NCBI GenBank assembly: GCA_019828595.1
Contig: JAHQRK010000017.1
Span: forward strand, 248,001 to 312,000
Length of the DNA: 64,000 nucleotides
Reading direction: 5' to 3'
Source: Aphanomyces cochlioides
Taxonomy: Eukaryota > Oomycota > Saprolegniomycetes > Saprolegniales > Verrucalvaceae
Shown: piece by piece, positions 1-11,488 of the stretch
How the letters are laid out: each line of letters begins with the position of its first letter
How positions within the stretch are numbered: position 1 is the stretch's first letter
Notes under the pieces: generated by a model
What the model saw: only the letters and a program-made list of their open reading frames with translations
The model's database searches: none
Told to the model about the DNA's origin: nothing
Program-made: the position numbers and the translations under genes

Positions 1-583
1 GTTTATCACTGGCATTGAGTAGCAAATGCGCTGTCCTATCTTCTCAAGATTAAAGAATCGGACAAGGGGAAATCAATGCCGGTAGTCTATCAAGATCCCC
101 TGGATTCCCTCAAAGGCATGGCCAAAATATTTGTAGTCTAGAAGCAGTGCTTGTCACTTTTCTTGGAAGGAAAGTCCCCCCTCCTTTCAAGGCAATCATG
201 GCTTCGACATCAATTTTAGTACAAATTTCGCTAAATACCCTGTCACTGCTGCGCATTTCGCTACCATGCAGCGATTCTTGTAGCTTCTTCGTCCAATTTC
301 AGAGAGGAGACAAGTCATTGCTTGCCAAAGAGAGAATGGTGTCAACAAGGAAATAATATCGCAAAAAAATAAAAGAATTCTTGAAAATGATTTATTAATT
401 CGAATGAATTTGGAATTATTTTTGTTTTTATATTAAACGCATAGGTTATACTTAAAACCAGTGCAAAGTGCATATTGAAGGAGTACAATGAACACACACT
501 AACCAACGCTGGCATGTCTCGATCACCTTTTTTCCATGCCATGAATCTTTTCAACGCAACTTTCGATGGCCATAGCTTCGCCA
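1..583. other. No supported gene; 3' flank of the WW-pseudokinase gene
   Basis: Several short open frames on both strands overlap, but none shows a recognisable domain or a convincing splice pattern. The part from about 360 to 480 is AT-rich, as expected for a transcript end just downstream of the minus-strand gene that stops at 584. Confidence 0.5.
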
Positions 584-3476
584 TTACTTGATTACACTAC
601 TGGATCGAGTCGGCAGCGATGGAAGCGATTTTTTCTTGGTCGCAGGTGGAGTTTTTGGCTGCGGGGGCTCGGCTAGTGGTTCTTTTTCATCGGGGGAAAC
701 ACACGAGAGAAAGTGGAATATCTCCGTGGCGGTGGGGCGATGACGGGGAAGAGGCTGAAGGAGCATTCGCAAGCAAGAGCGGAGACTTGGGCCATACCGC
801 AGCGGAATATCTTTCATAATGGCCGAGAGAGGCTTGTCGTTGAGGACTTGGTGGGTCGTCCCGGTAAGAAGACTATACAGGAGACAGCCCAGCGCCCACA
901 TATCCGTCTTGTCGCTGATTGCAGCTGCAGTGGAGCCAACTTGGGCGAATTCAGGGGGCAGCACCGTCGGGGGAAGTAGGAGAGCGATCTTTTGGCTTTG
1001 ATTCAAATCAGCTGGTGTGTACGGATGCTTGAACGCAAGGAAACCACCAAGTTGGAGCTCGCCAGTGTCTTTTGCACGGTAGAGATTGCCACGATTGACG
1101 TTTAGATGCACGAAACCTTGACTGTGGAGTGCTGACAATGCCGCGCTGACCTACAATCCAAGCGTTGAGGTTTACCAAGGGGGCGTAGGGGGGGGGGAGA
1201 CCGTGCAGATAATATCGAGGACTTCCCCAGGCGTCAGCGACCTCAGGGGTATCTGGAGGGCTCGTTCACAGTCTTTCGTCACGACAAAGACGATCGGCCA
1301 GCATTCGTTCAGGTTTCCCCCAGTGGAAAAATGCTGATACATGTATGAAAACGCATGTTTGACCGCGACAACGTGTGGAAAGGCTCCTTTTTCAAGTCGT
1401 TTGGCGCATGCTACGATAGCTGCAGCTTGATCGAGTGTGGAGCAGCGCATTGTAGTTAAAATGCACGTTTCATGGGTTTCCCCACTCTCCACGACGCGCA
1501 AAACCATGTTGTCGGTGGGGGCACGGACGGCTAAAAGTTGCTGGAACTGGAGGCGGCGGATATACATGGACGGCTCGATGCAAGCACGAACAAGCCTTGC
1601 AAGCTCAGTATGTGCTGCTTCTTGCTCTCGAATCAATGGTCTTTCCACTGCAATCGTCGCTGCTTCAGCAAAATCCGCCGAGAGTTCGTCAACGTCAAAT
1701 AAACAAGCGCGTTCAAATTCTTGTCGCTCCAAGTCGTCGCGGGATTTCGTCAGCGTATGCAGCGTATCCGCCGTCTCGGATGCTTTCAGTGGGTTCTCTG
1801 CAAAGAGCAGCGACTGCCACATTGCGAAACTCTCGAGGAAAGCCACGGCAGCGACGAGATCGTTTAATATCCCAGCCACGGTCGCGTTCATCGACATCGT
1901 GGGCATCGCTGGCACGCCTACAAGTTCACAGTCAAGCCGAGGCAAGACAACGACGACGACAGACTTTGTGTTCCACGGTGCCACTGCAGGATCGCTGCTT
2001 CTTTTTCATGGAGAGCGTGGGCTAAATAGCGTCCCCAGCGCGCTCTAGTCGAGAGATTCAATTTAATTCGTTGGAGTTTCTCACCGGTGGTGGGCTTCAA
2101 GCTCGAGTCTTTGGAGTTTTTCAAGGCGGATGCGCGCTTGGCGACAGTGTACGCAGCAGAGCGGCTCGCTGCGATCGACTTGAATGTACACGTGCTTGTG
2201 GTTGAGTTGCCAAATCGGTTGCTGGCGAATTGTAGCTTGGCTGGCTTTGTCTCGAGATTTCGACATTGTCGCGTGGTGAAAATGCAAAATATGACGAAGT
2301 TGACTGCGGCAAATGTCCATCGCGGTCGTAAGCGACTGCTTGAGGCGATTCACGGCGGCTAGTTGACAGACAGAGGACAAGCCCGTCTTGACGCTGGCCA
2401 TGCTTTGATGCCACTCGACTAGATCCGCCGAGACGATGCCCAGTTTGGCGCTTTCAATTGCGAGTTTCATCCGATCGACTTGATCCATCACGTCTTCGCA
2501 AATTTCAACAAAGCGAACGAAGCGAAAGACATCAAGTGGCTGTGGCAACTGCAAGAAGAAAGCTTGCAATATCCCATCGGTCGTCAATTTCAGCAGCCCT
2601 GGCCGCGCTTCCACAGTGCTCTCGAGCTCGCTAGCCTTCAAATTTCAGCTTTAGCCTTGGAGTTCACTTACGACTTGGTCGAGAGGGCATATAAAGCCTG
2701 AAGCGACGACAATGATGCCGCAACGGTGTTGTCCAGGAGCTGGGAAAACAACGCTGCGAGCTGCTGGCGTTCCTGGAAGCGAACTTGGATTTCGTGCTCT
2801 GGCGGCGCGACAAAGTCAATTTTGCCTACGATTTCGAAGTCAGCTAGTGCGATAACTGAAAGCTCCTGTGACCATGGACATCCAAGCCGTTTGTAGCTTG
2901 CGCTAGAAGAACGCGAGTCAAATGGAGCCGCAGGTGGTTTTCCTCGTGCTTGAAATTGGCACGTTGTCGCGCTTCAGATTGTTTCTTTTGAGTGAGCTGG
3001 CGATGGAGAATGCGTCGAGAGTCGTCCTTCGCTCCTGTCGTTTGCTCGTTTTCATCGCGCACGGGTGTTTGATTGCTCGTTGTTCTGGGGGATTTTCTGG
3101 GTTTCAAAGCTCGAGTCGACGTTTTAGCTTGCTTGCGAGCTCGTTTGGATTTGGCGTTGCGTTGCCGCCGTCTCGTCCAGTCTTTGAGGTGGCCCTCAAT
3201 GCTCGTGACGAGATCCAGGACGCAATCAGCGACTGCTGGCTCATAGCTATCGTATATTGCCGCGTGCTCGACGAAAAGAGCGCTGGGGTCTTCTGGAGAA
3301 GGAGCTGCTGGAGTTGCTGTTGTTGGTAGATTTTGAACGCATTCGCCCGTCTTTGTGTTGATAAAGTAGAACGAACCATCTTCATTCACACCGCCAAATG
3401 TCCACGTGATATCGTCCTCTCCTGTAGCTGCCTCTGGGTTTTGACTGTACTCTAGCAGAGTGCCACCGTCGGCCAT
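584..3476 (-). CDS. WW-domain protein with C-terminal pseudokinase domain
   Basis: This is a multi-exon minus-strand gene. The first ATG I favour is at 3476 (protein starts MADGGTLLEYS); the frame is open further up to an ATG at 3698. A WW-like module follows at once (DDITWTFGGVNEDG, then FYFINTKTGE), then a basic charged stretch. Further exons are joined by tiny introns: one of 36 nt near 2645, one of 40 nt near 2070 and one of about 54 nt near 1150-1200. The last exons make a protein-kinase fold (VSAALSALHSQGFVHLNV, then the C-lobe DMWALGCLLYSLLTG), but HRD is replaced by HLN, DFG by LGG, and no VAIK lysine is visible, so catalysis is unlikely. It may be a WW-recruited scaffold or regulator binding proline-rich partners. 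The frame change near 1985 is unresolved: it could be a further intron or an indel. Family knowledge covers the domains; the role is inference. Confidence 0.6.
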
Positions 3477-3513
3477 GATGCTAGAGATGCCAGCGGTGTT
3501 GATAAACGTGATC

Positions 3514-3891
3514 GTTTCATGTAACTGTCGCTGTCGGTTTCGGCTTCCGCGGTGCGTGTTACGGGACACCGCCGCAGGTACAATCTTGGCGCTCTTGGCA
3601 TATCCACATGGAAAGAGTTCTCGATCGCTTTGGAGGTTGATGTCCCGGAACCAGCGTTGGCTGTCGGTCGACCTCCTGGAATTCATTGACGGTTTCATGT
3701 AACTGTCGCTTCATGCAGATCAGCAACTTCCAAAGCGGTACAGCGGTGGAAAAAAAAGTCTTTCAGACATCGCTGGACAATGCTCATGCGTCCATTTTCA
3801 ACAGCTATGATGCTTCTACTGTCTGTACGTCAGATTTGTGTCGCTGTGGCTGCCACTAAATTGCTTCACTGGACGGTTTCATGTAACTGTC
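3514..3891. repeat. Three direct copies of GTTTCATGTAACTGTC
   Basis: Identical 16-mers lie at 3514-3529, 3692-3707 and 3876-3891, spaced 178 and 184 bp, in the upstream region of the WW-pseudokinase gene. The sequence between copies is not obviously repeated. This could be a regulatory element or the trace of a diverged tandem repeat. Confidence 0.8.
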
Positions 3892-4063
3892 ACGCTTGCG
3901 ATCGTAAGTTGATACGCATGCAGGACGAATCCCAGACTAGAAAGGCACGCGCGCGTTGATATACTGCCAACTTGCACGAAAATGAAGAAAGTGACAGCTC
4001 TACAAGGGTCGTGACGTGGCACAATATGGTGGATCTATTCATCGTTGACCTACAATTACACTG

Positions 4064-5658
4064 CTACTTGAACCTGCCCTTCCATTTCGTTACACATGAC
4101 ACGAGGACATCGTCGCCTTTGGACTCTTCAAAGCATGAAACAATTTCCACTTCGTCGCCGTTGAGCGTGACGGTCAAATTCGCCTCTACAATACCAATAG
4201 AGTCAATCGCCCATGGATAAAATCGTCGTACGTGTGTTGAATGGCCTTAGATGCCGCATGAGTTTCGACTTGAGCTGTTGAATCGGACCACTTTCAACAT
4301 CGCGCGCGCCATATTTTGCAAAGATTTTACGCGCTTCGGTGCCAGAAGGGAGCACCGCGCGGCGTTCCAAGTACAGCACGGACTCGAGTCGTGATAGATG
4401 CGGTGCGATTGCCGCATCAAAGTCGAGTCGACGCCAGTATTTGCCTTGGTAATTTGAGCTCAATTGAGCTAGCTTTAGCTGGATAATTTCCACGACATGG
4501 CGTTGTTCAAACGGCAAGAACGGGACGACCTACAGCTCCATCGTCACACTCTCCACTGCCTCAAGGGGATGCTCAACCTGGTGAATCATTTTGCCAAATT
4601 GGAGACGTTTCCATTGACTATCCAGCGCTTTCTTGACTTCGTTCTCCAGCGTCGCCGGTGGAATTTCTTCGCGCTTGTCGTATTGCATCAAGAGTTTTTC
4701 AATCGCAGCGACGCCAATGTCAGAGATGAGCACAAAGATCACGTTCGAGCAGTCGACTTTGCGCGCAACGCCGTTCTTGTAGTACGTAATTTGAGCATTC
4801 TTACTCATTGCGCTGGTCAAGACTACGCTCCAGTACGCATCGCCGATAAGTTCAACCGTGATAGCTTACCATCTAACGTGTGTGGGATCACCTTCTGGAC
4901 CTCATCAAAGACGACGATGGCTTTACCCGAGCACCAGGAAAGATGCTCTGCTAATCTAAACCAGCGTCAATTCTCGCAGGTGGCAGGGAATTCTACCTTG
5001 TCTTGATCTGTTCTTGGTATTCCGTGACAGGATTAGTGAAGTTGTCGCTGAAATCTTCCCCTCTGTTTGTGCTTTAAGACCTGCAACTTGGCGCCAATCG
5101 TACCGAAAGACAATGAGGCCTGATGCGATTTCCTTCTCGCTGTGTTCGAGTCGCTTTCGGCGTTTAAACAGCCCTTCAGCTAGTAGATTGGATGTCTCGG
5201 TCTTCCCAGTGCCTGTCGGGCCAGTGATTGCTAGAACTAGCGGCGCTTGGTCTTTGCTATTGGATCGGCTACAATGAACACAAATGTAAGAGAAAGAACT
5301 GACACATAGTGACGACAACGTACGAGAACTCCCACGATTCAATCGCTCCGATGATTGTTTCGAGCGCTCGATCTTGGGCTTTCAAATGCGTCTGAAGGTG
5401 TTTACGCACAGATACTGATGGATGGTCGACAAAGCGGCATTGATCACCAAATCCGAGCCATTCCCACGCACTTGTCACCTTTTCAAGTCCTTTAGTAGCG
5501 GTCCACTTGAGCGTAGCTTTCACTTTTTCAACGAGTCCTGTCGTCTCTTGATTGGAACTGGCGTCAACGCCTTGAATGCACAGGCATATAGCAAAGATGA
5601 GCGCGAGAACTCTCCATTTCAAGCTGCCGTTGCGAGATCGCCGTGCCGCCGTTGCCAT
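4064..5658 (-). CDS. Torsin/ClpB-like AAA+ ATPase with signal peptide
   Basis: The ATG at 5658 opens a hydrophobic signal sequence (WRVLALIFAICLCIQGVDAS), suggesting the ER lumen or secretory pathway. After introns comes a Hsp100/torsin-type AAA+ module: KAQDRALETIIGAIESWEF before the nucleotide site, Walker A GPTGTGKTE, Walker B AIVVFDEVQK, an NVIFVLISDIG sensor-1 strand, and a C-terminal KYGARDVES resembling the YGAR sensor-2 motif. Introns are about 45-60 nt. The total of roughly 400 residues fits torsins better than two-domain ClpB. The last exon is uncertain: one frame stops at 4203, but a 46-nt intron ending near 4250 would lead into a well-formed frame (ANLTVTLNGDEVEIVSCF) that stops at 4064. 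Known torsins act on the nuclear envelope and ER membranes and need membrane cofactors; whether this protein does is not shown. Confidence 0.7.
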
Positions 5659-6634
5659 GCCTTGGATGCTGCTGACTAAGTTTTGGTTTCAACCAATCAG
5701 ATAAATTCATCATAAATCAATTAAATCCAATAATAAAATACTTATTCAATTAAATTATTTTCCAAGACGATTAAAGTATTTACTCCATTTATTTTGTTTA
5801 ATTGGCTGAAATTTAGCCATCAAATGTCCATACGGACTGTCATTGACAGAGTTGTCAATTCAGCATGTATTCCACGAGCAAAGTTGCAAGCTTTAGCCAG
5901 TGTGAGCCTAAATTGACATGTTTGTTTGGATAAAATCTGCAGGGGTGTTGCGGGTTCGGTTGGTGTCGCAATGGCGTAAGATATCCGGATAATTGACTGA
6001 GTGAGCTGTGCGTATTCTCTTCACTCTTGGTTGGTAGGATTTTGCTCAACCTGACGATATGAACGGAAATCATTCTAAAGTACGTCACAGCGTGGGTATT
6101 TTGGAATCACAATGCATTTCATCACCATGGGGATAGCCCTTCGAGGCTACCAATGATGACCATCCGGATAAGTTATGCGGACCATATACCGAGGGATAGT
6201 TCAATCACGAATAGCCTCAAGTTTATTCAGAGGTTCCTACAATGCAGTCTGCAAACATGCTGGTCCATGAATGTATTTCTCAATTGCTTGCGTGTGCTCT
6301 AAGACTGAAGTATCCAACTAAAACATTCATTATTTTTTTAACTAACGTTAGATTGCTCCTTCTAAATACCAAAGCGCATCTCTATGCAGCTCACTTATCT
6401 TCACGACTCACTATCCCAGCAAGGCATTGGCAATGCTATATCGGGCACAGCTTCACTTTGTTGCAAGACGGGTGCTCAGGTTCGAGTCAGTACTTATCCG
6501 GATAATTGTTTCAAACCGTTATCCGGCTTATATGGAGGTTATCCGGATATTTTGCGTTTGAAACGCAAGATTTCTTTCCACCAATCAATGCTCGGCATCG
6601 AGCCATTGGCCTCTGGCATTGTTGAAATTGCAAC
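5659..6634. other. AT-rich intergenic region shared by two divergent genes
   Basis: This lies between the starts of the torsin-like gene (minus strand) and PNO1 (plus strand). It has no supported gene. It holds a CCAAT box just upstream of 5700 and the TATCCGG motif cluster listed separately. Confidence 0.6.
5983..6550. promoter_or_regulatory. TTATCCGGATAA motif cluster upstream of PNO1
   Basis: ATCCGGATAAT occurs at 5983-5993, ATCCGGATAA at 6162-6171, TTATCCGGATAATT at 6494-6507, a half copy TTATCCGG at 6519-6526 and TTATCCGGATAT at 6539-6550, ending 85 bp before the PNO1 ATG. The core is a palindrome. The same motif recurs beside other gene starts in the window (29231, 40601-40680), which is why a regulatory role is inferred. 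Confidence 0.55.
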
Positions 6635-7318
6635 ATGGAAGTCGACATGCAGGTAGACGAAGTAGTTTTGGACGCCCAAGAGATCCAAGCGCGTGCCGCT
6701 CCTTCGGCAGATGACATGGACGTGTCCGTGCCATCGTTTCCTGCGTTGAGTGCGCAGCAAATGGAAGGCGGGAAGAACGACTTTCGCCGTGTCCGTGTAC
6801 CTGCCCATCGCTACACCCCGCTCAAAAACGACTGGCCTAACATCATGAAGCCGATCGTCGAGCACTTGAAGCTCCAAGTGCGTATGAACATGAAGACGCG
6901 CTGCGTGGAACTGAAGAACAGTGAGTACACTGAAGATGCAGGCGCGTTGCAAAAGGGTGCGGATTTTGTCCAAGCGTACATGATGGGCTTTGAAGTCCAG
7001 GATGCTGTCGCGTTGCTTCGTCTGGAAGATTTGTTTGTCGATACATTTGAAGTGACGGACGTCAAGATGCTCAAGGGTGACCACTTGAGTCGTGCTATCG
7101 GTCGTTTGGCCGGTCAAGACGGGAAAACCAAGTACGCGATTGAAAACGCCACACGAACGCGTATTGTGCTCGCCGATCAAAAAGTGCACATCCTGGGCTC
7201 GTTCTCCAACATCAAATTGGCTCGCGATGCAATCTGCTCGCTTATCATGGGCGCGCCGCCGGGTAAAGTATACAATAAGATGAAGACTGTTGCGACGCGT
7301 ATGAACGAACGATTTTGA
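6635..7318 (+). CDS. PNO1: RNA-binding protein PNO1/DIM2, 40S ribosome assembly factor
   Basis: This is a single-exon 227-residue protein, close to the usual PNO1 length. The N-terminal 60 residues are acidic and variable. The conserved part begins at the FRRVRVPAHRYTPLKNDW stretch and runs through the KH-like domain (DHLSRAIGRLAGQDGKTKYA, NATRTRIVLADQKVHILGSF) to the family-typical end PPGKVYNKMKTVATRMNERF. The family is a nucleolar factor that binds pre-40S particles near the 3' end of 18S rRNA and helps dimethylation and site-D cleavage. The start at 6635 is the first ATG in frame; the TATCCGG cluster sits just upstream. Identification is firm from the sequence. Confidence 0.97.
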   Translation: MEVDMQVDEVVLDAQEIQARAAPSADDMDVSVPSFPALSAQQMEGGKNDFRRVRVPAHRYTPLKNDWPNIMKPIVEHLKLQVRMNMKTRCVELKNSEYTEDAGALQKGADFVQAYMMGFEVQDAVALLRLEDLFVDTFEVTDVKMLKGDHLSRAIGRLAGQDGKTKYAIENATRTRIVLADQKVHILGSFSNIKLARDAICSLIMGAPPGKVYNKMKTVATRMNERF

Positions 7319-7360
7319 ACCTGCTAACCTAGCCACTCTATATATAATGGTATATAATAT

Positions 7361-9059
7361 TCACCTCCCCGAGAAGATCCGCCATGGTTGAAACCAGCTC
7401 TTCCTCTTGCTCGCAGCGTCTTTGCTGGCTTGCGGCCTCGTAAAGAGTGCCGTTGGTGTCGTGCTGCGAGCCAAAGTGTGTACGGCTTGGATCTGTGCAA
7501 CGCATGACTTTTGAAAAGTCCATGGGAAGAGTTTTACCACGCGGACACTCGAGCGAAACTTGCGCTGCATGTTGAATTTGCGCAGCTCTTCGATGGTTCT
7601 CGTGAGAGGTGTCTTGGAAGCATCCGAGGCGATCCATGGATGGTTGAGGAGTTGCTCGACAGTGGAGCGTCGGGTGGGTTCAACGACGAGCATTTTGGCA
7701 ATGACGTCTTGGGCGTCGGTCGAAAGATCCTTGGGGCATTCGTAGACTCCACTGCGGATGCTAGAGTAGAGCTCGATGTGTGTTGGACCATGGAAGGGCG
7801 GAGAACCACAGAGAAGAATAAATGTAATCACACCAAGGCTCCAAACATCGACAGGCTTGCCGTACGGCTGCCCTGCAATGATTTCAGGTGCCACGTAGCT
7901 TGGGGTCCCGCAAGTTAAAGTTGGCTCGGGGGCGTACGCTGCAAAACCAAAATCGCCCATTTTGAGCGTTGTGTTGTCAGTCGGACTGGCGAGGAAGAGG
8001 TTTTCAGGCTAGAACAAACATCACAACGAAGGGACGACAAGACGAACGGACCTTGAGATCGCGGTGGACGACATGCATGTCATGACAGTATTTGAGCGCG
8101 TCGAGCAGGACGCGGACGATTTTTCGTGCCTCGTCTTCGCAATAATACGCCTGTGGAAAGAATATTTCACACGTCTGAAATGGCATCGCGACGAGTTCAA
8201 TACCTCCTCGACGATTCGATCAAAGAGTTCGCCGCCCGCCATGTATTCCGTGACGAGGTAGACGTCTTCTCTGTCGGGCATAAATGGCTTCGAGTGAAAT
8301 GATATGAGGATGATTGAGCTGTAGGGCTATTACCGTATTTGTCGTACTTCTGCACCTACGAAAATGTCATCAAATTATCCTATGTTAAGTGCAAGTCAAC
8401 AATAAATTGGAAGATGCTTCACTTCTACATTCTAGCGTTTCATTGGTTGAAATAGACTGATATTCCATCGTGATGGTGTGTTCACTCCACCAGCCAGTTC
8501 TCGTTCGTTGCCTTTGACCTCATGGCTAAACAAAGTCGCCAAGAAACACCGACGACATCGACCGCACGTAGCTCCATTTCAAAGGGATCGACGCAGATGC
8601 CAATACTTTTTCTCAGTTGAGCATCATGATAGGCTGATTTCTGTCCAATCAAGAGGGAATAGGTGCAACTCATCGATAAATCCTGAAATCTTTCAACCAT
8701 AGTTAATTTTTGCCGTTAGGTGCAACTCAACGATGAAAAATCGTAGGTGCAGAAGTACGGCAAATACGGTAGTCAAGTCATGGGGGGCGACGCACCATCT
8801 TGAGAAAGTCAATTTCGTGGCCGAGAAACTCCATGTGCTTGGCGTCGAGATCATGCTTTCGAATGCATTTGATCGCAAACGTTTTGCCCGTCGTAGCCTG
8901 CACAGCCGCTTTCACGATGGAGAAACTGCCTTCCCCCAACGTCTGGCCAAACGCGTAATGCGACTGAATGTCGTGGAGAATGGGCTCCCACGACGTGACG
9001 AGCGTCAGCTCGTGGGCGCTTCGACGACTTCTTGGTGTTTGTTTGTCTACTTTTGGCAC
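7361..9059 (-). pseudogene. CaMK-type protein kinase, frameshifted copy
   Basis: Kinase motifs are clear: glycine loop TLGEGSFSIVKAAV, FAIKCIRKHD lysine, MHVVHRDLK, GDFGFAAY, GTPSYVAPEI, VDVWSLGVITFILLCG, then a CaMKI-like autoinhibitory tail (RTIEELRKFNMQRKF). Introns fall at the same three places as in the neighbouring kinase at 9521-10748, so the two are tandem duplicates. After LNHPHIISLEAIY the frame must shift by one base near 8277 to reach DREDVYLVTEYMAGGEL; as read, the protein ends early. The intron at 8319-8795 contains a 441-bp inverted-repeat element; without it the intron would be 38 nt. The N-terminal exon is not resolved (no ATG in the kinase frame at 9059), and the 3' end could be 7361 or, in another frame, 7338. 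It may be a working gene if the frameshift is an assembly error. Confidence 0.7.
8331..8771. mobile_element. Tc1/mariner-like MITE inside a kinase intron
   Basis: The ends form terminal inverted repeats of about 30 bp: CCGTATTTGTCGTACTTC at 8333 and its complement (one mismatch, GAAGTACGGCAAATACGG) ending at 8769, flanked by TA on both sides (8331-8332 and 8770-8771) as in TA-targeting transposons. The 437-bp interior codes for nothing recognisable. It lies wholly within a kinase intron, so it need not harm splicing. Confidence 0.75.
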
Positions 9060-9520
9060 TATGAATAGGTGAACGTTTCAACCATACAGCCATGGCATGG
9101 CGGCCCAACAACACCGCCAAACTCTGGAAACGCTACAACGAATTCCATTTTGTCGCCGTTTCTTGAATGCTTCGCAACTTCTTCATCCTTCGTGCTCAAT
9201 ACGACTGCTAGGAGCCTTCAGACCGAAAATTGTGATTGCTTTGGTAGAGTTGTAAAGTGAACTCTATGCATTACTCAGCTCTCTCTCTCTCTTTCCCTGA
9301 ATGATGCATCATCGATCTCTTCGTCTTTGAAAGAATCGGCGGCGATTTCCACCGATTCCACACCAAAGTGCTAGAATGCCGATAACCAAAGCCTCAGTAG
9401 TATGAATTTGTAACTTGATAAACCGAACGAACGTCAAAAAATCAACGCTGGCAACAATTGTCGATTTACTCTGTTTTTTGCGCTCGAGTCAGTGCAGCTG
9501 TGACTTGAACCTGTTGGGGG
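9060..9520. other. Intergenic spacer between the two tandem kinase genes
   Basis: It has no supported gene apart from a possible N-terminal exon of the frameshifted kinase near 9060-9150. A short CT microsatellite lies near 9280-9295. Confidence 0.5.
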
Positions 9521-10748
9521 TCAGTCGCTCAAAACTTTCATGATGGTCCGTACCGTTCGCACGGCAGCTTTGAATTTACGTCGAGCGTTGTATTTCTTGA
9601 GTTCGTCCATGGCCGTCGCGAGTGGAGCGGTCGAGACATTGACACCAGTGAGCCAGCGATGCTTGAGAAGTTGCTCGGCTGTCCATCGCTGAGCTGGTTC
9701 CAGACAGAGCATCTTGGAGATAAAATGTTTTGCGTCGTCGGAAATGTCGTCCCAGTACGGCGATTTAAATTTGTACTTGCCAAGTTTGATGGCAGCAAAG
9801 AGCTTGGCCTGGTTGTCGTTGTGAAAAGGTGGATAGCCGCAGAGAAGGATGAAAGTTATCACGCCGAGGCTCCAAATATCGACTGCTTTGCCATACTTTT
9901 GGCGCTGGAGAATTTCAGGAGCTACATAGCCTGGGGAACCACAAGCCGTGCCGAGACCTGTGGACAAGTCGTCGTGCTTGGCAAATCCAAAATCTGCCAC
10001 TTTGATCGATGCGTCGTCGGATTTGCTGGTCAGGAGGAGGTTTTCAGGCTACAGGCAGAGTAAATTCGAGTCAATGTTGCCTCCGACTGACCTTCAAGTC
10101 TCGATGGACGACGCCTCGGCCGTGACAATATTTGATAGCATCAAGCACGACGCGGACAACATCCCGGGCTTCTTTTTCAGAGTAGAACGTCTAATTTCGA
10201 TGGTAAAATGACGATGGGCGGGCTATTGCAACCTTTTCAACGATGCGATCAAAAAGTTCGCTGCCGTCCAAGAGCTCCGTGACGAGATAAGTGTAGTTTG
10301 CCTCAGTGTAGACTTCATGAAGCGCCATGATATTTGGATGATGAAGCTGCAATATATACCGTCAATCCATGAGATTGATTGGGAACAGCAGGCTTACCTG
10401 CTTCAAAATGCTGATTTCTTGCTCCAAAGCGGCAGCATCTGCGCTTGACAACGACGAGGTGTCAATGCATTTCACGGCAAATGTCTTTCCAGTCGTGAGT
10501 TCGACGCCTTGGCGTACGATAGCAAATGATCCCGAGCCCAATCGCTTTCCCAGCGCATACTTGTCCTTGAACACGGCCGGGCTCGACTGGGCAGCTCGGT
10601 CAGACTTCGATTCTTTATCCTCGGCGGATGGGTGCCTTGATATTGATGCGTTCGAAGAGCTTTTCTGCATGATGTAAATCATAGCGACAGCGGCTAAGAC
10701 GCCTGTGAGAGCCCATACCGCTGTCTCCATCGCACTTGGCGTGCGCAT
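9521..10748 (-). CDS. CaMK-type Ser/Thr kinase with N-terminal membrane anchor
   Basis: The ATG at 10748 begins MRTPSAMETAVWALTGVL, with a hydrophobic helix at about residues 10-27 predicting a membrane anchor. Four exons are joined by introns of about 42-51 nt. The kinase domain is complete: KRLGSGSFAIVRQG loop, FAVKCID lysine, LHHPNIMALHEVY, GVVHRDLK followed by PENLLL, VADFGFAK, GSPGYVAPEI, VDIWSLGVITFILLCG. The end (AMDELKKYNARRKFKAAV) resembles the calmodulin-binding tail of CaMKI. By family, it phosphorylates Ser/Thr under Ca2+/calmodulin control; the membrane tether is an inference. It is the intact partner of the frameshifted kinase downstream. Confidence 0.88.
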
Positions 10749-11488
10749 GATTCAGTAATTTGGAGTCTCGCCGTGATTGGGTGGAGAAATCCCATGTCAC
10801 ATGGCAGTCGTCCAGTTGGTCGAATCTATGGGAAGCTCTTTTTTTATGATCTCACGGCCTTTCCATTCAAAGGAGACGAGCAACTTGTACAAGCATTGAA
10901 GACCTTCTGCCGATGTTGTCTAATGTTGTAAGTGAGCCCTGATCTAACCTTTTGATGGCCTTGCCTTTATGCCCTTGTATCGCTTCGTTCTTCATCTATC
11001 AAATGAGGAGTTGAAACTTGTTGAAGACAGAAAGATCTTCTGCTACCTTTCATCATGCATGTTCCAATGGAATCGTATTTGATTTCGGGTTGTATTGGAC
11101 TCGTCCACGTCGCTAAAAATGTTTCGTTTGCATGTTGCCCAGTACTGAACTGCACATATCCATTGTTGTTCCAGCGAGGTGTCATGAAGCCAGACGGCAA
11201 AGCTGCTTGGATTCCCGAGAATTTTTCACATTTGTCAATGTGAACACAGGCATCAATTCCGTCTCGCGAAAGTCTCGACGGAGAATGGTAGACTCAACAA
11301 ACACCAGAAATCTATTCATTGAGCACATTAAAGCAACAGAAAACATCATGCAGTCTTGGAAGTTCGTCGTGTCTCCGGGGAGTCATTGTAAATGTACACG
11401 ATTCAGCAATGTCTTCACAAGGTAGTGGACAACAGGAGGAAAAATCCAACAATGCATCCTCATTTAATTCCAGTCAGTGCAGTTGGAT
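10749..11488. other. Intergenic region with one unassigned open stretch
   Basis: On the minus strand, roughly 11280-10967, an open frame reads DACVHIDKCEKFSGIQ and then GFMTPRWNNNGYVQFSTG. It has the look of a cysteine-containing secreted domain but is bounded by a stop on the 5' side, has no start and matches nothing I recognise. The rest shows nothing. Confidence 0.35.
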
